A stretch of 64,000 nucleotides of DNA from Palsa-189 sp963803735 (lineage in GTDB: Bacteria; Acidobacteriota; Terriglobia; Acidiferrales; UBA7541). Within the stretch, counting starts at the first letter, position 1. Every line of letters begins with the position of its first letter. The notes beneath the pieces are model-generated. The model was given only the letters and a program-made list of their open reading frames with translations. It had not been told where the DNA came from and did not search any database. Positions 9,171-19,115 of the stretch are shown here, in pieces. The translations under genes were made by a program, and so were the position numbers. Location: the NCBI GenBank assembly GCA_963803735.1, contig CAWDNV010000011.1, positions 62,001 through 126,000 on the forward strand. The letters are read 5' to 3'.

Positions 9171-10982
9171 CTAGGAGCGGGAGCGGCTGGCGACGTTCGG
9201 CTCGAGCGACGAGGCGAACTCCGAAAATTGCTTGCCGTCTGCGGAGGTACGCTTGCGGACGACGTAATTTCCCATAACCAGTACGTCCATGTGCGTTCGC
9301 CGGAAGCAATCGATAGCCTCTCCTGGTGAGCACACGATCGGTTCATTGTCATTGAAGGAGGTATTAACGACTGCGGGAACGCCCGTCAGCTTAGCGAACT
9401 CGCGAATAAGCTTCCAATATCGCGGATTCTCATCGTGCGCGACGGTTTGCAGCCGGCACGTACCATCCACGTGGGTGGCCGCAGGAAGCGCTTGCCGCTT
9501 ATCGGGGCGAAGAGGATAAGCGAACGTCATGAAGGGCGATGGTTGGGCGTTTTCGAAAAATTCCCCGGCCGACTCGGCCAGAATGGAAGGAGCGAACGGC
9601 CGGAACGATTCGCGGTGTTTGATCCGCCGATTCAAGATGTCTTTCATCTCCGGCCGTCGCGAATCTGTAAGAATGCTGCGATTTCCGAGCGCGCGTGGCC
9701 CCCATTCCGCCCGCCCCGAAAACCATCCGACGATATCGCCTTGGGCAATTTGCCGGGCTGTCTCGTTAATGAGTTTTTCTTCAGATAATTCCGATACGTC
9801 AAAGCGGGCGTCAAATAATTGCTTTTCGTCCATTGCCGCACGTATTTCGGACGATGAATACTCTGGTCCCCAGGATGCGTGTCGCATCTGAAAACTGCGC
9901 GGTTGGCGCAAAACTTCGTGCCAAACGTAAAGGGCCGCTCCCAACGCGAGGCCCGCATCGCCCGCCGCTGGCTGGATGAAAACCTGTTCGAACGGCACTT
10001 GACTGGAGATTTTTCCGTTAGCGACGCAGTTAAATGCCACACCTCCCGCAAGGCAGAGCGCTTTGGCACGCGTCTGCGCATACAACGCTTTTAATTTTAG
10101 GAAGAGAACTTCCTCGAGCCTTGCTTGCAAACTGGCAGCGATATCTTTGTGTTTCTGTTCGAGGTGAGCATCGGGCCGACGCGCGGGGCCAAGGCGCGTC
10201 TCCAGGTAATCCGAAAACAGGCGGCCGAGCACCGGCGTTTTGTCTGCCTCTCTCCAACTCATCTCCGCACCATGACGATGATGGGTGAAGTATTCAAGGC
10301 CAAGGCGGAAACTCACGCCATCGTCTTCAACTATGCGACGAAACTCTTCAATCTGTGTGGGTTCGCCATAGGCAGCTAAGCCCATCACCCTGTATTCATC
10401 GCCGAAATTCCAAAAGCCCAGGTATTGCGCGAGCGCGGTGTAGTAAATGCCTAAAGAATGAGGGAAGGCAGTACTGCCATGAATATGCATGCTGCTGCCC
10501 TCCCCTGTTGCCCACATCGTGCTGGCGAAGTCCCCCAGACCATCCGCAGAAAGCAGCGCTGCTCGATCGAACGGCGATACAAAAAACGCACTGGCTAGGT
10601 GGGCGCGGTGATGCTCAACGCGGTGAAACTGCGCGCGAATCCGGTGGGGATCTATCTCAAAAGATTTTGCTAGAACCTGGGGAATATCCGCGAAGGAGGC
10701 CCATGCTTTGGCACGTTCTCGCGCGAAATAAGGCATGCGCATCGCATAAAGCAGCTTTGTACCTATTCGCGCCCAGGGATTGCGCGGAACAGCAATGTGA
10801 TCGATATCAGTTATTGCAAGGCCTGCAGCTTTGAGGCAATAACGAATTGCAGCCACAGGAAATCCTGCGGCGTACTTTACGCGGTTGAATCGCTCTTCTT
10901 CGGCCGCCGCAACAAGCTGGCCATCGCACACCAATGCCACTGAAGCATTCGCGTGATAGGCATTGATACCCAGAATAATCAC
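9171..10982 (-). CDS. Carbamoyltransferase, NodU/TobZ family
   Basis: 603 residues. NodU/TobZ enzymes move a carbamoyl group from carbamoyl phosphate, via carbamoyl-AMP, to a sugar hydroxyl. The N-terminal Kae1-like domain begins IILGINAYHANASVAL, with the metal-site histidines in FHRVEHHRAHLASAF; the C-terminal domain has WFSGRAEWGPRALGNRSIL and the late VNTSFNDNEPIV. The GTG at 10982 is chosen because it overlaps the upstream stop as GTGA and starts exactly at the conserved core; an ATG at 11105 would add 41 residues read inside the neighbour. Likely decorates the polysaccharide repeat. Confidence 0.85.
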   Translation of the reverse strand: MIILGINAYHANASVALVCDGQLVAAAEEERFNRVKYAAGFPVAAIRYCLKAAGLAITDIDHIAVPRNPWARIGTKLLYAMRMPYFARERAKAWASFADIPQVLAKSFEIDPHRIRAQFHRVEHHRAHLASAFFVSPFDRAALLSADGLGDFASTMWATGEGSSMHIHGSTAFPHSLGIYYTALAQYLGFWNFGDEYRVMGLAAYGEPTQIEEFRRIVEDDGVSFRLGLEYFTHHRHGAEMSWREADKTPVLGRLFSDYLETRLGPARRPDAHLEQKHKDIAASLQARLEEVLFLKLKALYAQTRAKALCLAGGVAFNCVANGKISSQVPFEQVFIQPAAGDAGLALGAALYVWHEVLRQPRSFQMRHASWGPEYSSSEIRAAMDEKQLFDARFDVSELSEEKLINETARQIAQGDIVGWFSGRAEWGPRALGNRSILTDSRRPEMKDILNRRIKHRESFRPFAPSILAESAGEFFENAQPSPFMTFAYPLRPDKRQALPAATHVDGTCRLQTVAHDENPRYWKLIREFAKLTGVPAVVNTSFNDNEPIVCSPGEAIDCFRRTHMDVLVMGNYVVRKRTSADGKQFSEFASSLEPNVASRSRS

Positions 10983-12319
10983 GATGAAAGATCCCGGCGC
11001 GCTGAACGTTCTGGTTCGAATCCTGTTTGGCGCGTTCGCGCTGCGCTCAAATTGCTCAGTAATTGGGCATAAAGCGCTTCGGTTTCGGCCAGAGGCTGCT
11101 CCCAACCGAGCCCGCGGGCTAGCTCCTTACAACCAAGCTTCATGCGTGTGCGCAATCCTGGATCACTTAATTGATCCAGAGCGCGGACCAACGCTTCGCA
11201 TTCGTGAGAAATGACGAGTCCCGCACGGCCCTCGATGACGGGAGCGATCCCGCATCGGTCCGTAACGACGACAGGAGTTCCGCAAGCGATCGCCTCCGCC
11301 GCAGCGTTCCCAAAATTTTCGTTCTGTGATGGAAGGACGAAAACATCGGCATCCATAAGGGCGGACCATTTCGCGTCGCCATACACAGCTCCCGTAAATA
11401 CCACGGATTCACTTAGACCCAGCCGCTTCACGTCCGCTTTCAAGGTTCGAAGGTAGCTTTCACTTTCGGACGGCCCGGCAAAAACGAGGAAGGAGGGCAG
11501 TGCCGCTGTTGACGAGCGCTGCCATCCGGCGAAGGCTTCCAACAGCAATTCCGGACTCTTCTTGGGGACGATCCGGCCGAGGAAAAGCACGAGAAATGCA
11601 TCTTGGGGAATTTTCCATTGAAGGCGGAATGCCCCAGCGGTCGAGAGCGTGGGCAAATCAATTCCGTTTCGCCGGATCGTAATCTTTTCGGCAGCGATTC
11701 CTTCCTCTATCAACTCTCTTTTTTCTTGAAGCGACGTCGCAACTAGCTGGGCCGCGCGGCGGGCGACAAATTCTCCGAAAAGCTGCCGATAAACCGATTT
11801 GAGCACAACATTGCGAACGATCGGCCGGAACATCCCCATCGGCTCAAAGACGTACGGGACTCCTGCCCGGCGGCAGGCGCGCGCCACAGCTGGGCCAAGC
11901 AGATCGTAGGTTCCGTAGATATGAACGATATCGAAGGAACTCAGGCGGTTGGCGCAGAATGCAAAAATTCCTGGATTCCAAGTAAGAGCACGATAGCTGC
12001 CCCGCGACGAAAGATAGATAGTCTCCACGCCATCTTGTTCATATCGCCAACCTTCAGTTGTCTTAGCAACCGCGGGACCGGGCATCGGCTGCGTGCTAAT
12101 CCCGAGATCCGAAGTCAATACGGTTACCGAATGACCACTTTGGGCCAGCCCCTGCGCCAATGCGTGTACGGTTGCCGCGGATCCTCCGCGCTCGAGGAAT
12201 GGATAATAAGATTGCGTAACCATCAAAACGCGCAAATGCGTGGGCGGGCCATAGGCGCCCAGATCAGCAGAGGCAGGGCAAATGTGTGCCGCGCGGATTG
12301 AAGAAACGCTACAGTTCAT
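10979..12319 (-). CDS. GT4 glycosyltransferase
   Basis: About 446 residues from the ATG at 12319; a TTG at 12439 would add 40 residues with no ribosome-binding site. The GT-B fold begins at LRVLMVTQSYYPFLERGGSA; the C-terminal half has FLGRIVPKKSPELLLEAF and the donor-site region VFVLPSQNENFGNAAAEAIACGTPVV with the E-x7-E pattern of retaining GT4 enzymes. Its stop is shared with the start of the carbamoyltransferase gene (GTGA), implying coupled translation. Donor and acceptor are not readable. Confidence 0.75.
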   Translation of the reverse strand: MNCSVSSIRAAHICPASADLGAYGPPTHLRVLMVTQSYYPFLERGGSAATVHALAQGLAQSGHSVTVLTSDLGISTQPMPGPAVAKTTEGWRYEQDGVETIYLSSRGSYRALTWNPGIFAFCANRLSSFDIVHIYGTYDLLGPAVARACRRAGVPYVFEPMGMFRPIVRNVVLKSVYRQLFGEFVARRAAQLVATSLQEKRELIEEGIAAEKITIRRNGIDLPTLSTAGAFRLQWKIPQDAFLVLFLGRIVPKKSPELLLEAFAGWQRSSTAALPSFLVFAGPSESESYLRTLKADVKRLGLSESVVFTGAVYGDAKWSALMDADVFVLPSQNENFGNAAAEAIACGTPVVVTDRCGIAPVIEGRAGLVISHECEALVRALDQLSDPGLRTRMKLGCKELARGLGWEQPLAETEALYAQLLSNLSAARTRQTGFEPERSARRDLSS

Positions 12320-12461
12320 GCCATTCCAAATCGGAGACGTTTCGCTTGTGGCACGCTTTGAGAGCGATGATTCGTCTTTCGAGCGCCCTAAATTATAACC
12401 TCGATGTTCCGTGCGGCACGGTTTCTTCCAGATTTTCAAGGCAGAGTGGCCGAAACGAATC

Positions 12462-13571
12462 TCAGTCCAGCAGCTCGTTAAGAATCGTCGCCAGCTCGGA
12501 CGAAAACCGGCCGAAAGTAAAATCGCGCCTCACCCTGGCGAGCGCTTGCACACCCATCTCTCTCCTCAGCGAATCGTTCGCAAGAAGACGCTTGAAACGG
12601 TCCACGAGCTGCGCTACATCTCCGTAGGAAACAACGAAGCCATTGATTCCGTCATCAATGATTTCGGGCGTCCCGCCGTGGGCTCCTCCAACCATTGGTC
12701 GGCCGCGAGCCATGGCCTCGATGAATACAAGGCCAAAACCTTCCCCCCGGCTTGGCATGGCAAAAACTTCGCAATGATCGTAGGCGCTCGGCAGTCCGCC
12801 CGGGCTCATGAAAGGAAGAAAATGAACCCGGTCAGCAACACGCGATTCCCGCGCCAGGAACTGCAGCCGCGGCAGGTCGGTTCCCTCCCCTATAGCTACC
12901 AGCTGCACTTCTGGAAAGTCTTTAAGCAACATCGGTAGTGCTATAATCAAATGATCCACGCCCTTGTAGGCTTCGCTTGCGTCCCAGCGACCGACCGTCA
13001 GTATGATCTGGCCGTTCGGGAACCCGGCTGGCGGCGAGGATCCGGAAAGTGGCGCCGCAGCAGGATCGAATTCCGGCCCAAGGCTCCAGGCAAGCTTCCG
13101 TCCTCTATCCGGTGACAAGCGCTGCTCTCTCGTCACCGCTATCAATGTGTGTTCGCTTGGCGCGAGCACACGATCCATCGATTGCACAGACCAGCGTCGA
13201 ACGATGGGCAATCGCGTCCAAACTTCCACACCGTGCACCACAACCGCGCTCCGCATCCCAGGGGAAACAATCTTCATCGCTGCAATCACTGGCGCCAGGT
13301 TTGGATGTAGTGCCAGAACAACGCTGGGCTGATGCGCGGCGAGCTTCAGCGCGGTGGCAGCGAAGCGTGTTTTCGAGCGGCCAAAACCCGTGAAGAAAAT
13401 CTCTCTGCTGCCAACCGTTAGCGATCGCAGGCCGGCCGGGTCGTTCAAACTAATAAATCGGCAAGTCTCGCCGCGTTTCGCGGCAAAGGATTCCAACGCG
13501 AGCGCCGTCAAGCAACCGGAGCGCTGGATACCGCCGGTGCTTGATAGGTCGGGGAAGAGACCGACAATCAT
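12462..13571 (-). CDS. GT4 glycosyltransferase
   Basis: 369 residues. GT-B fold with an acceptor domain starting MIVGLFPDLSSTGGIQR and a donor domain with VGRWDASEAYKGVDHLI and FAMPSRGEGFGLVFIEAMARGRPMV, the E-x7-E motif of GT4. The start ATG overlaps the stop of the next upstream gene as ATGA (13568-13571), so the two are translated in series. Sugar specificity is unknown. Confidence 0.8.
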   Translation of the reverse strand: MIVGLFPDLSSTGGIQRSGCLTALALESFAAKRGETCRFISLNDPAGLRSLTVGSREIFFTGFGRSKTRFAATALKLAAHQPSVVLALHPNLAPVIAAMKIVSPGMRSAVVVHGVEVWTRLPIVRRWSVQSMDRVLAPSEHTLIAVTREQRLSPDRGRKLAWSLGPEFDPAAAPLSGSSPPAGFPNGQIILTVGRWDASEAYKGVDHLIIALPMLLKDFPEVQLVAIGEGTDLPRLQFLARESRVADRVHFLPFMSPGGLPSAYDHCEVFAMPSRGEGFGLVFIEAMARGRPMVGGAHGGTPEIIDDGINGFVVSYGDVAQLVDRFKRLLANDSLRREMGVQALARVRRDFTFGRFSSELATILNELLD

Positions 13572-14740
13572 CGCCGCGAGCTTTGCCTCGCCGCCTTCTC
13601 AAAAAAATCGCACATCTGCGCTGCATTCCGCTCCCAGGTGAAGCGGCGCGCTGTTTCGGCGGCAGCGGCGCCTAAGCGATTCCGCAGCGATCCATCATCG
13701 ATCAGATCGCGGATCATATCTGCAAGCCCTCTTGAATTCGTGGGATCCTCAAGAATTAGACCATCGCATCCATGTGTGATGATTTCCGATCCCCCATTTT
13801 TGCGCGAAGTGATCACAGGAAGCCCACAGGCCATCGCTTCAGCCGGGGGCTGAGCAAACGCATCGTTGAGCGAAGGGCCAACGTAAGCGTCGGCGGCAGC
13901 ATAATACTGCTCCACATCAGCTCGAGGCGCACAAAACCGAATGCGTCCTTCCAGACGCAAATTAGTAATCAGATCGTGGAAGGGCGCGGGATTATCACTC
14001 CCGACGATGAGCGCGTGTAGGCGGGGATCCGCAACTTGAGCCATAGCGTTGAGAAGGCAATTCAGACCTTTGTTTCTCCAATCGTTCCCAATAAGGAGCA
14101 AAACGAATTCATCGTTTCGAATCGAAAGTGCATTGCGGGAAGCAAGGCGCAAGCGGGCGCGACGTTCGGGCGAGAAACAGTCCAGATCAATCCCGTTGTA
14201 GATCACGCTGACTTCACCCAATGGGCCGTAGAATCGTCTCAAATTGTCGGCAATTCGGTTCGATACCGCTGCGATGCATACATAGTTTCGGCCGTAAACA
14301 TAAGGCTCGAGGGTCGCTATAAGTCGATAGAACAGCCGGCGATGAATGATTCGAGGCCAATCGACAATCGAATTCTGGCTTAATTTCAGGGCATTGTGGA
14401 GGCTTTCACGAAAACTCTTGAACAGAATGTGAACGGAGACGGCATCTGCATCCAGACAATTGACTCCTGGCGAGTAAACCACGTCCGGAACGATGCCACG
14501 GCTACGATCGAGCCGGCGCCAAAGATGATTGGCTATGAACCACCACAAATAAGTGAGCAAGTACGGGCCGGGCAATCGAGGAATTCGATGCCAAACCACC
14601 CTGCTGAGGTCGATATCCTCTACGCGCATGCTGTAGATGTGTAATTCGTATTGATCCGCAAGGCGCGAGATAAATTCAGCCACGCGGCGCTCGGTCCCGT
14701 GTCGTTTATCTATGGAGGGTGAGACGACTGCGATCCGCAT
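13568..14740 (-). CDS. GT4 glycosyltransferase
   Basis: 390 residues from ATG 14740, where the typical GT4 start MRIAVVSPSIDKRHGTERR begins; a start at 14863 would overlap the asparagine synthase gene by 100 bases and is unlikely. The donor domain shows LLIGNDWRNKGLNCLLNA and AYVGPSLNDAFAQPPAEAMACGLPVI. The gene lies 20 bases after the asparagine synthase stop and ends in an ATGA overlap with the next glycosyltransferase. Confidence 0.8.
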   Translation of the reverse strand: MRIAVVSPSIDKRHGTERRVAEFISRLADQYELHIYSMRVEDIDLSRVVWHRIPRLPGPYLLTYLWWFIANHLWRRLDRSRGIVPDVVYSPGVNCLDADAVSVHILFKSFRESLHNALKLSQNSIVDWPRIIHRRLFYRLIATLEPYVYGRNYVCIAAVSNRIADNLRRFYGPLGEVSVIYNGIDLDCFSPERRARLRLASRNALSIRNDEFVLLLIGNDWRNKGLNCLLNAMAQVADPRLHALIVGSDNPAPFHDLITNLRLEGRIRFCAPRADVEQYYAAADAYVGPSLNDAFAQPPAEAMACGLPVITSRKNGGSEIITHGCDGLILEDPTNSRGLADMIRDLIDDGSLRNRLGAAAAETARRFTWERNAAQMCDFFEKAARQSSRR

Positions 14741-14760
14741 GTGGGGCACGAGACTGGGCC

Positions 14761-16644
14761 CTATGGCCGGACGTCCATCAGTTCGCACCAACGCTCGAGG
14801 ACGAACAAATTCCAGATGCGAGACCACCCGACGACCCCAGGGGATCGCTGAAATCGCTCCCAAATTCGGCCGACCGCTTCAGGCTGCAGAATTCCTCTGT
14901 CCTTGAGGCGTTCTGGAGAAAAGGTCTCTGAGATCGCGGGCTTCAAGTCGCGTCCCAACCAGTTGGCGAATGGAAACGTGAATGTGCGTTTCGTCCGCGA
15001 GGTCAGATTCGAAAGAAGATTCGTCGGAAGAAAGCGGTTCATGGCTTTAAGCAGCGACTCCTTGGGCCTCCCGTGGAATGCACTGCGCAGCCCTAGCACT
15101 AATTCGACCACGCGGTCGTCAAGGAAAACGGGCCGGACCTCCACGCTATGAGCCATGCTCATGGCATCCAGATCTCGGAGCAACCTGGGTTGAAGGTGAG
15201 TTTGGATATCCATAAGCGCCAGCATCTGCCGGCGGTCTCTCTGGCAAACATTGGAAGCACAATGCTTCAAATATTCCCGAGCATCGCTGCCGACGCTGCG
15301 TTCCGCCACGTCCGGCGTGAGTAAGCGGCCAACATCGCTTTCCAGAAAAAGGACTTTCACAGCTAACTGCGAAGCCAGCGCGTAATCGCAGTCTCCAAAA
15401 AGATAAGAAAGCTTGCGCCACCTGTAAGGTCTTCGCTCACGATCGAAAAATCGAGACAATACCCAGGGAAAATGGCAAGTCCAAGAACCGATCTTTTCGA
15501 ACCGCTCGAACCATTTCCAGGACGTGTAGCCGCCAAAAAGTTCGTCTCCACCCTGGCCGGAGAGAGCGACCTTATAACCCTGCTCGGCTGCGACCTTTGA
15601 AATCCAATACGAGTTAAGTCCGTCCACGCTCGGCTGATCGGTGGCCCGAACGGACGCATCGATATCGGCCGCGACGCCTTCCGGCGAGATTAAGATCGAT
15701 TTGAAAGGGAGCCCCAGCGCTCGAGCTGTTTGCGCGCTGAGCGCCGTTTCATCAAATTTTCTGTCAGCGAAGCCGATTGTCATAGCGCTAACGTTTTCCA
15801 TTCCAGCGCTACGCGCAAGAGCACCGAGGCATGCGGAATCGACACCGCCACTTAAAAACAGCACGATCGGCACATCGGAAACCAGGTGCCTCTGCATCGC
15901 CTCGAAAAGGACATCACCGAGTTTTTCGTCTAAATCAGCAGCGGCCAGACCCGTCTTTGAACGCCGACAATGGTTCAGGCTCCAGTAAGGCCGCATATTC
16001 CATTCGCCGCCTTGCCAGGTGGCGATATGTCCCGGTTGCAGGGGTGCGATTCCATCTACGATTGTCCAGGGCGGAGGAACATGACCGAGCTGAAGATATA
16101 CCCGTAGGGCTTGGGGATTTAGTCGCCGCTCGATCAGCCCGGAGGCAATCAGGCACTTCAACTCCGAAGCGAAAATCAGGCGCCCGTGCTGCTCCGCAAA
16201 ATAGAGAGGCTTGATTCCTAAGCGATCCCGCGCCAGGAGAAGTTTATTTGTCTGCGCATCCCAAATGGCGAAGGCGAACATACCCCGTATTCTCTCGACA
16301 CAATCATCGCCATATTCCTCGTACAGGTGCAGGACTACTTCGGTGTCGGTTGTGGACTGAAAGAAGTATCCCTTCCCCGTCAACTCCTCGCGTAGTTCGG
16401 ATGCATTGTAAGTCTCGCCGTTGTATGTGATCCAAACTGTTCGTGCCGCGTTCGACATCGGTTGGCGTCCGCGCTCGCTTAGGTCCACGATTGCGAGCCG
16501 GGTATTGGCCAGGAGGCAGCGACCCAAGGAGATCACTCCGCAACTATCAGGACCACGATGACGCATGGAAGCGGTCATCTTTTGTGCCGCCGGAAGCAGT
16601 GCTTGCACGGAAGTATCGCCCACAATTCCGGCGATACCGCACAT
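14761..16644 (-). CDS. asnB: Glutamine-hydrolysing asparagine synthase
   Basis: 627 residues. N-terminal class-II glutamine amidotransferase domain with nucleophile Cys2 (MCGIAGIVGD) and RHRGPDS; C-terminal synthetase domain with the PP-loop LFLSGGVDSACLGAL and the later SGQGGDELFGGY. All key residues are present, unlike the lasso cyclase at 45380. AsnB-type genes are frequent in EPS clusters, where they may amidate uronic acids rather than make asparagine; with Ugd supplying glucuronate this is reasonable but inferred. Five bases separate it from the upstream membrane protein gene. Confidence 0.85.
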   Translation of the reverse strand: MCGIAGIVGDTSVQALLPAAQKMTASMRHRGPDSCGVISLGRCLLANTRLAIVDLSERGRQPMSNAARTVWITYNGETYNASELREELTGKGYFFQSTTDTEVVLHLYEEYGDDCVERIRGMFAFAIWDAQTNKLLLARDRLGIKPLYFAEQHGRLIFASELKCLIASGLIERRLNPQALRVYLQLGHVPPPWTIVDGIAPLQPGHIATWQGGEWNMRPYWSLNHCRRSKTGLAAADLDEKLGDVLFEAMQRHLVSDVPIVLFLSGGVDSACLGALARSAGMENVSAMTIGFADRKFDETALSAQTARALGLPFKSILISPEGVAADIDASVRATDQPSVDGLNSYWISKVAAEQGYKVALSGQGGDELFGGYTSWKWFERFEKIGSWTCHFPWVLSRFFDRERRPYRWRKLSYLFGDCDYALASQLAVKVLFLESDVGRLLTPDVAERSVGSDAREYLKHCASNVCQRDRRQMLALMDIQTHLQPRLLRDLDAMSMAHSVEVRPVFLDDRVVELVLGLRSAFHGRPKESLLKAMNRFLPTNLLSNLTSRTKRTFTFPFANWLGRDLKPAISETFSPERLKDRGILQPEAVGRIWERFQRSPGVVGWSRIWNLFVLERWCELMDVRP

Positions 16645-16649
16645 GTGGC

Positions 16650-18245
16650 TTAAACCGCTCCGGCGTATGCCGAGGCGGTGCGAAGGTTGGTCATGTGGGT
16701 TCGACGCTGTACAGCTTGCTCATCAACGGCCAAATGGGGCAAGCGGAAAAGCACACCGATCAAAAGCCACAAGTAGGCATTCATGACGTAGTTCTGGTAG
16801 GGCGCCATGCCGTTGTAGGAGAACGGGACTAACAGTAGGAAGGCGTACCAGAAAATGGAGAGCGCCACTGGGAAATAGATCGTGCCGCGTAATTGGCGTA
16901 CGATTTTCCAGGAAAAGTACAGTAGTGAACAGGTCCAAATGATCCAAAGAATTGGCCCCAAGATTCCCATCTCCAAGATGAGTGTACCCCAGCCATTCTC
17001 CACCCAAAATCCTATTGGGGGTTGTCCCAGTATCTTGGCCACGTACTGCATGCCCAATGACGCGGTGCCGGTGCCGTCGCCATATAGCCAACGGGGGTGT
17101 TGCAAGGCCGTCTTCAAATTATCCAAGGGATACGCCCACGTCCGATTCTGCAGTTCCGAAGCTGAGCTTGTGGGTGACAGTGTCTCCGAATAAAATGCCC
17201 AGCTAGCGCCAATAGAGGCTGGGAAGAACTGGATCATGAAGAAAAGGCCCACCGCACTGACGAGAAACGCTCGGCGCATTGCCTTGACCAGGGTGCGCGC
17301 TTGCCCCCAGCGCGACGGCGCCCCCCAAAGGAATCCTGCGGATAAGACGAGCATGCTCATCGACACATAGATCAGCGATCCACGGGAACCGGTTTGGACT
17401 GTTGCGACAGCCGCAATGCCAACAGCCAACAAACCGTACGCCGCGCCTCGACGACGCGTCACCAATAGATAGGCACTGGCGCCCAAAGCCAAAATGACTA
17501 CGACTATTATGTAAGAGGCAAAACGGCCCGTACTCACGAACACTGAAGTCGGCTGCGGAACGGCCTGGTGTGTAATAGGAGAAAACCGCGTCAGGTTACC
17601 AAGGGTTTCGAGTTCCGGAGCGAGCGCAATCGGGTTTAGAAACTTCAATCCTACGATCGATTGAATGATTCCGAGAAGGGCGATCAGCATACCTAAGCCG
17701 AGATTGTAAAGAAGGAATTGTTCCAGATCATTGGCGTTTCGTATGAGTGCATATCCTGCATAGATTAACGGGAAGTAGTAGAAATAAAGTTTCAGCCCCA
17801 GCAAGCCATAAAGGATGCTCGGGGTCCACGTATTGAACACTTGGACGAATGCCAGGGCGAAAAACAATGTTAGCGGCATCATGAAGGCAGGCCTGAACCA
17901 AGGAACTTCGCCCCGTCCTTTTGCCCTCCACAATGATAGATATGTGATCGCTGCCAGCACATCCTTTCCGAAGAAGAGTATCAATCCATTCCCTAAGTAT
18001 TTGCGCGCCAGATCCTCAAATAACAACCACGAGATAAACAGCAATACTCCCGCGCGCCAGTTGATTAGTGTGGCCATAACGGCCATAGCAAGCGCAATGG
18101 CCATCGCACCGACGACCAACATCTCGACGGATCCTGTTACGATCCAGTTCGCCAGCGCCCACACAATCCCTATGAGGCCCGCAAGTAAGAACAACCCTCG
18201 CACTTGCCTCGCCTTGTAAAATCCGTATAAAGGCCGCGTACTCAT
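16650..18245 (-). CDS. O-antigen polymerase/ligase-like membrane protein
   Basis: 531 residues with about twelve hydrophobic segments and a long hydrophilic stretch near residues 345-410, the layout of Wzy polymerases and WaaL ligases (Wzy_C family). Such proteins join lipid-linked oligosaccharide units in the periplasm. There are no diagnostic catalytic motifs to tell polymerase from ligase. A second protein of this general type is encoded at 32427-33713, so one may polymerise and the other transfer the chain. Confidence 0.75.
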   Translation of the reverse strand: MSTRPLYGFYKARQVRGLFLLAGLIGIVWALANWIVTGSVEMLVVGAMAIALAMAVMATLINWRAGVLLFISWLLFEDLARKYLGNGLILFFGKDVLAAITYLSLWRAKGRGEVPWFRPAFMMPLTLFFALAFVQVFNTWTPSILYGLLGLKLYFYYFPLIYAGYALIRNANDLEQFLLYNLGLGMLIALLGIIQSIVGLKFLNPIALAPELETLGNLTRFSPITHQAVPQPTSVFVSTGRFASYIIVVVILALGASAYLLVTRRRGAAYGLLAVGIAAVATVQTGSRGSLIYVSMSMLVLSAGFLWGAPSRWGQARTLVKAMRRAFLVSAVGLFFMIQFFPASIGASWAFYSETLSPTSSASELQNRTWAYPLDNLKTALQHPRWLYGDGTGTASLGMQYVAKILGQPPIGFWVENGWGTLILEMGILGPILWIIWTCSLLYFSWKIVRQLRGTIYFPVALSIFWYAFLLLVPFSYNGMAPYQNYVMNAYLWLLIGVLFRLPHLAVDEQAVQRRTHMTNLRTASAYAGAV

Positions 18246-18428
18246 TTCCTTTTACCAGCTCTTTTGCTGCCCGGTTGGTTGCTATCTCCGACCTGCGCTA
18301 TCGTGAACCGTCAGCACGGCGACCACCTGATTTTCGAGGCGCAGAGATGCTACTTCCGAGTAAGGAATTATTGCCTACGAGCCCCATCAGTGAAAGGAAA
18401 AAACACGCGCATAGGAGGGCCCTTCTGC

Positions 18429-19115
18429 TTACGTTGTCGCGCCAATGCGTTCCTCGCCGAGGACAATGACGTGATTATCGCCCTGCAGGCAAGCGCCTCC
18501 CAAACACAAAGAGATTAGCCTCATTGGGACGGCTAAGACCCGACGCGTCATTTGGTAACCCCGTACGGGATAAACGTAATGTTCGAGTAACTGTAATTCC
18601 GAACGCGGCAAATACTGACGCGTAAAAAGATCCCAAAAAATCGGGGTAATGTGAGTTTTCTCACTAGCCGCATCCATCATGCGGATGGTTCCACGCAGAA
18701 GAAATTTGATTCGCGCAGGAGTGCTATCCACATTCGGCGTGGTCAGAACGGCCACTCCACCGGGACTTAGCAGGCGCTTCACATTCCGCAAAAAACCGAT
18801 GGGATTCTCGACGTGTTCGATTACTTCAACGCAAGTAACCAGGCGGAAGGTGCCGGGGCCAAGCTCTGAAGCGAAATCCTGCCGATTGAAATCAAGCTGC
18901 AAAAAAGGCAGGCAAGCTTTGTATTCCACGGCATTCACGTCTGTGGCGAGCACATCCCAACCTGCATCGCGCAACCGAAGCGCGAGCGCGCCGCTTCCCG
19001 CACCCAAGTCCACAGCCCGTCCTGCGGCACAAATGTAGCGGGGGAAAATCCGCTGGAGGAGAAACTCGTGCAGGCCGGGGGCTGTAGTCGTGCTGGGATG
19101 ACTCTGGGCGCTCAC
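18429..19115 (-). CDS. Class I SAM-dependent methyltransferase
   Basis: 228 residues. Motif I AVDLGAGSGALALRL (about residues 34-48) binds S-adenosylmethionine; the acidic end of strand 2 (LATDVN) and the post-motif CVEVIEHVENP follow, then LSPGGVAVLTTPN. This resembles UbiG/Methyltransf_11-like sugar or lipid methylases. Its start overlaps the stop of the GT4 gene upstream as ATGA (19112-19115). A role in O-methylating the polysaccharide or its end is likely from context only. The 183 bases to the next gene hold nothing I recognise. Confidence 0.8.
   Translation of the reverse strand: MSAQSHPSTTTAPGLHEFLLQRIFPRYICAAGRAVDLGAGSGALALRLRDAGWDVLATDVNAVEYKACLPFLQLDFNRQDFASELGPGTFRLVTCVEVIEHVENPIGFLRNVKRLLSPGGVAVLTTPNVDSTPARIKFLLRGTIRMMDAASEKTHITPIFWDLFTRQYLPRSELQLLEHYVYPVRGYQMTRRVLAVPMRLISLCLGGACLQGDNHVIVLGEERIGATT

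Noticed and set aside
14761..16644. AsnB of the EPS locus as a second lasso cyclase
   Set aside because: It has an intact Cys2 glutaminase, no B2 or precursor nearby, and EPS neighbours.
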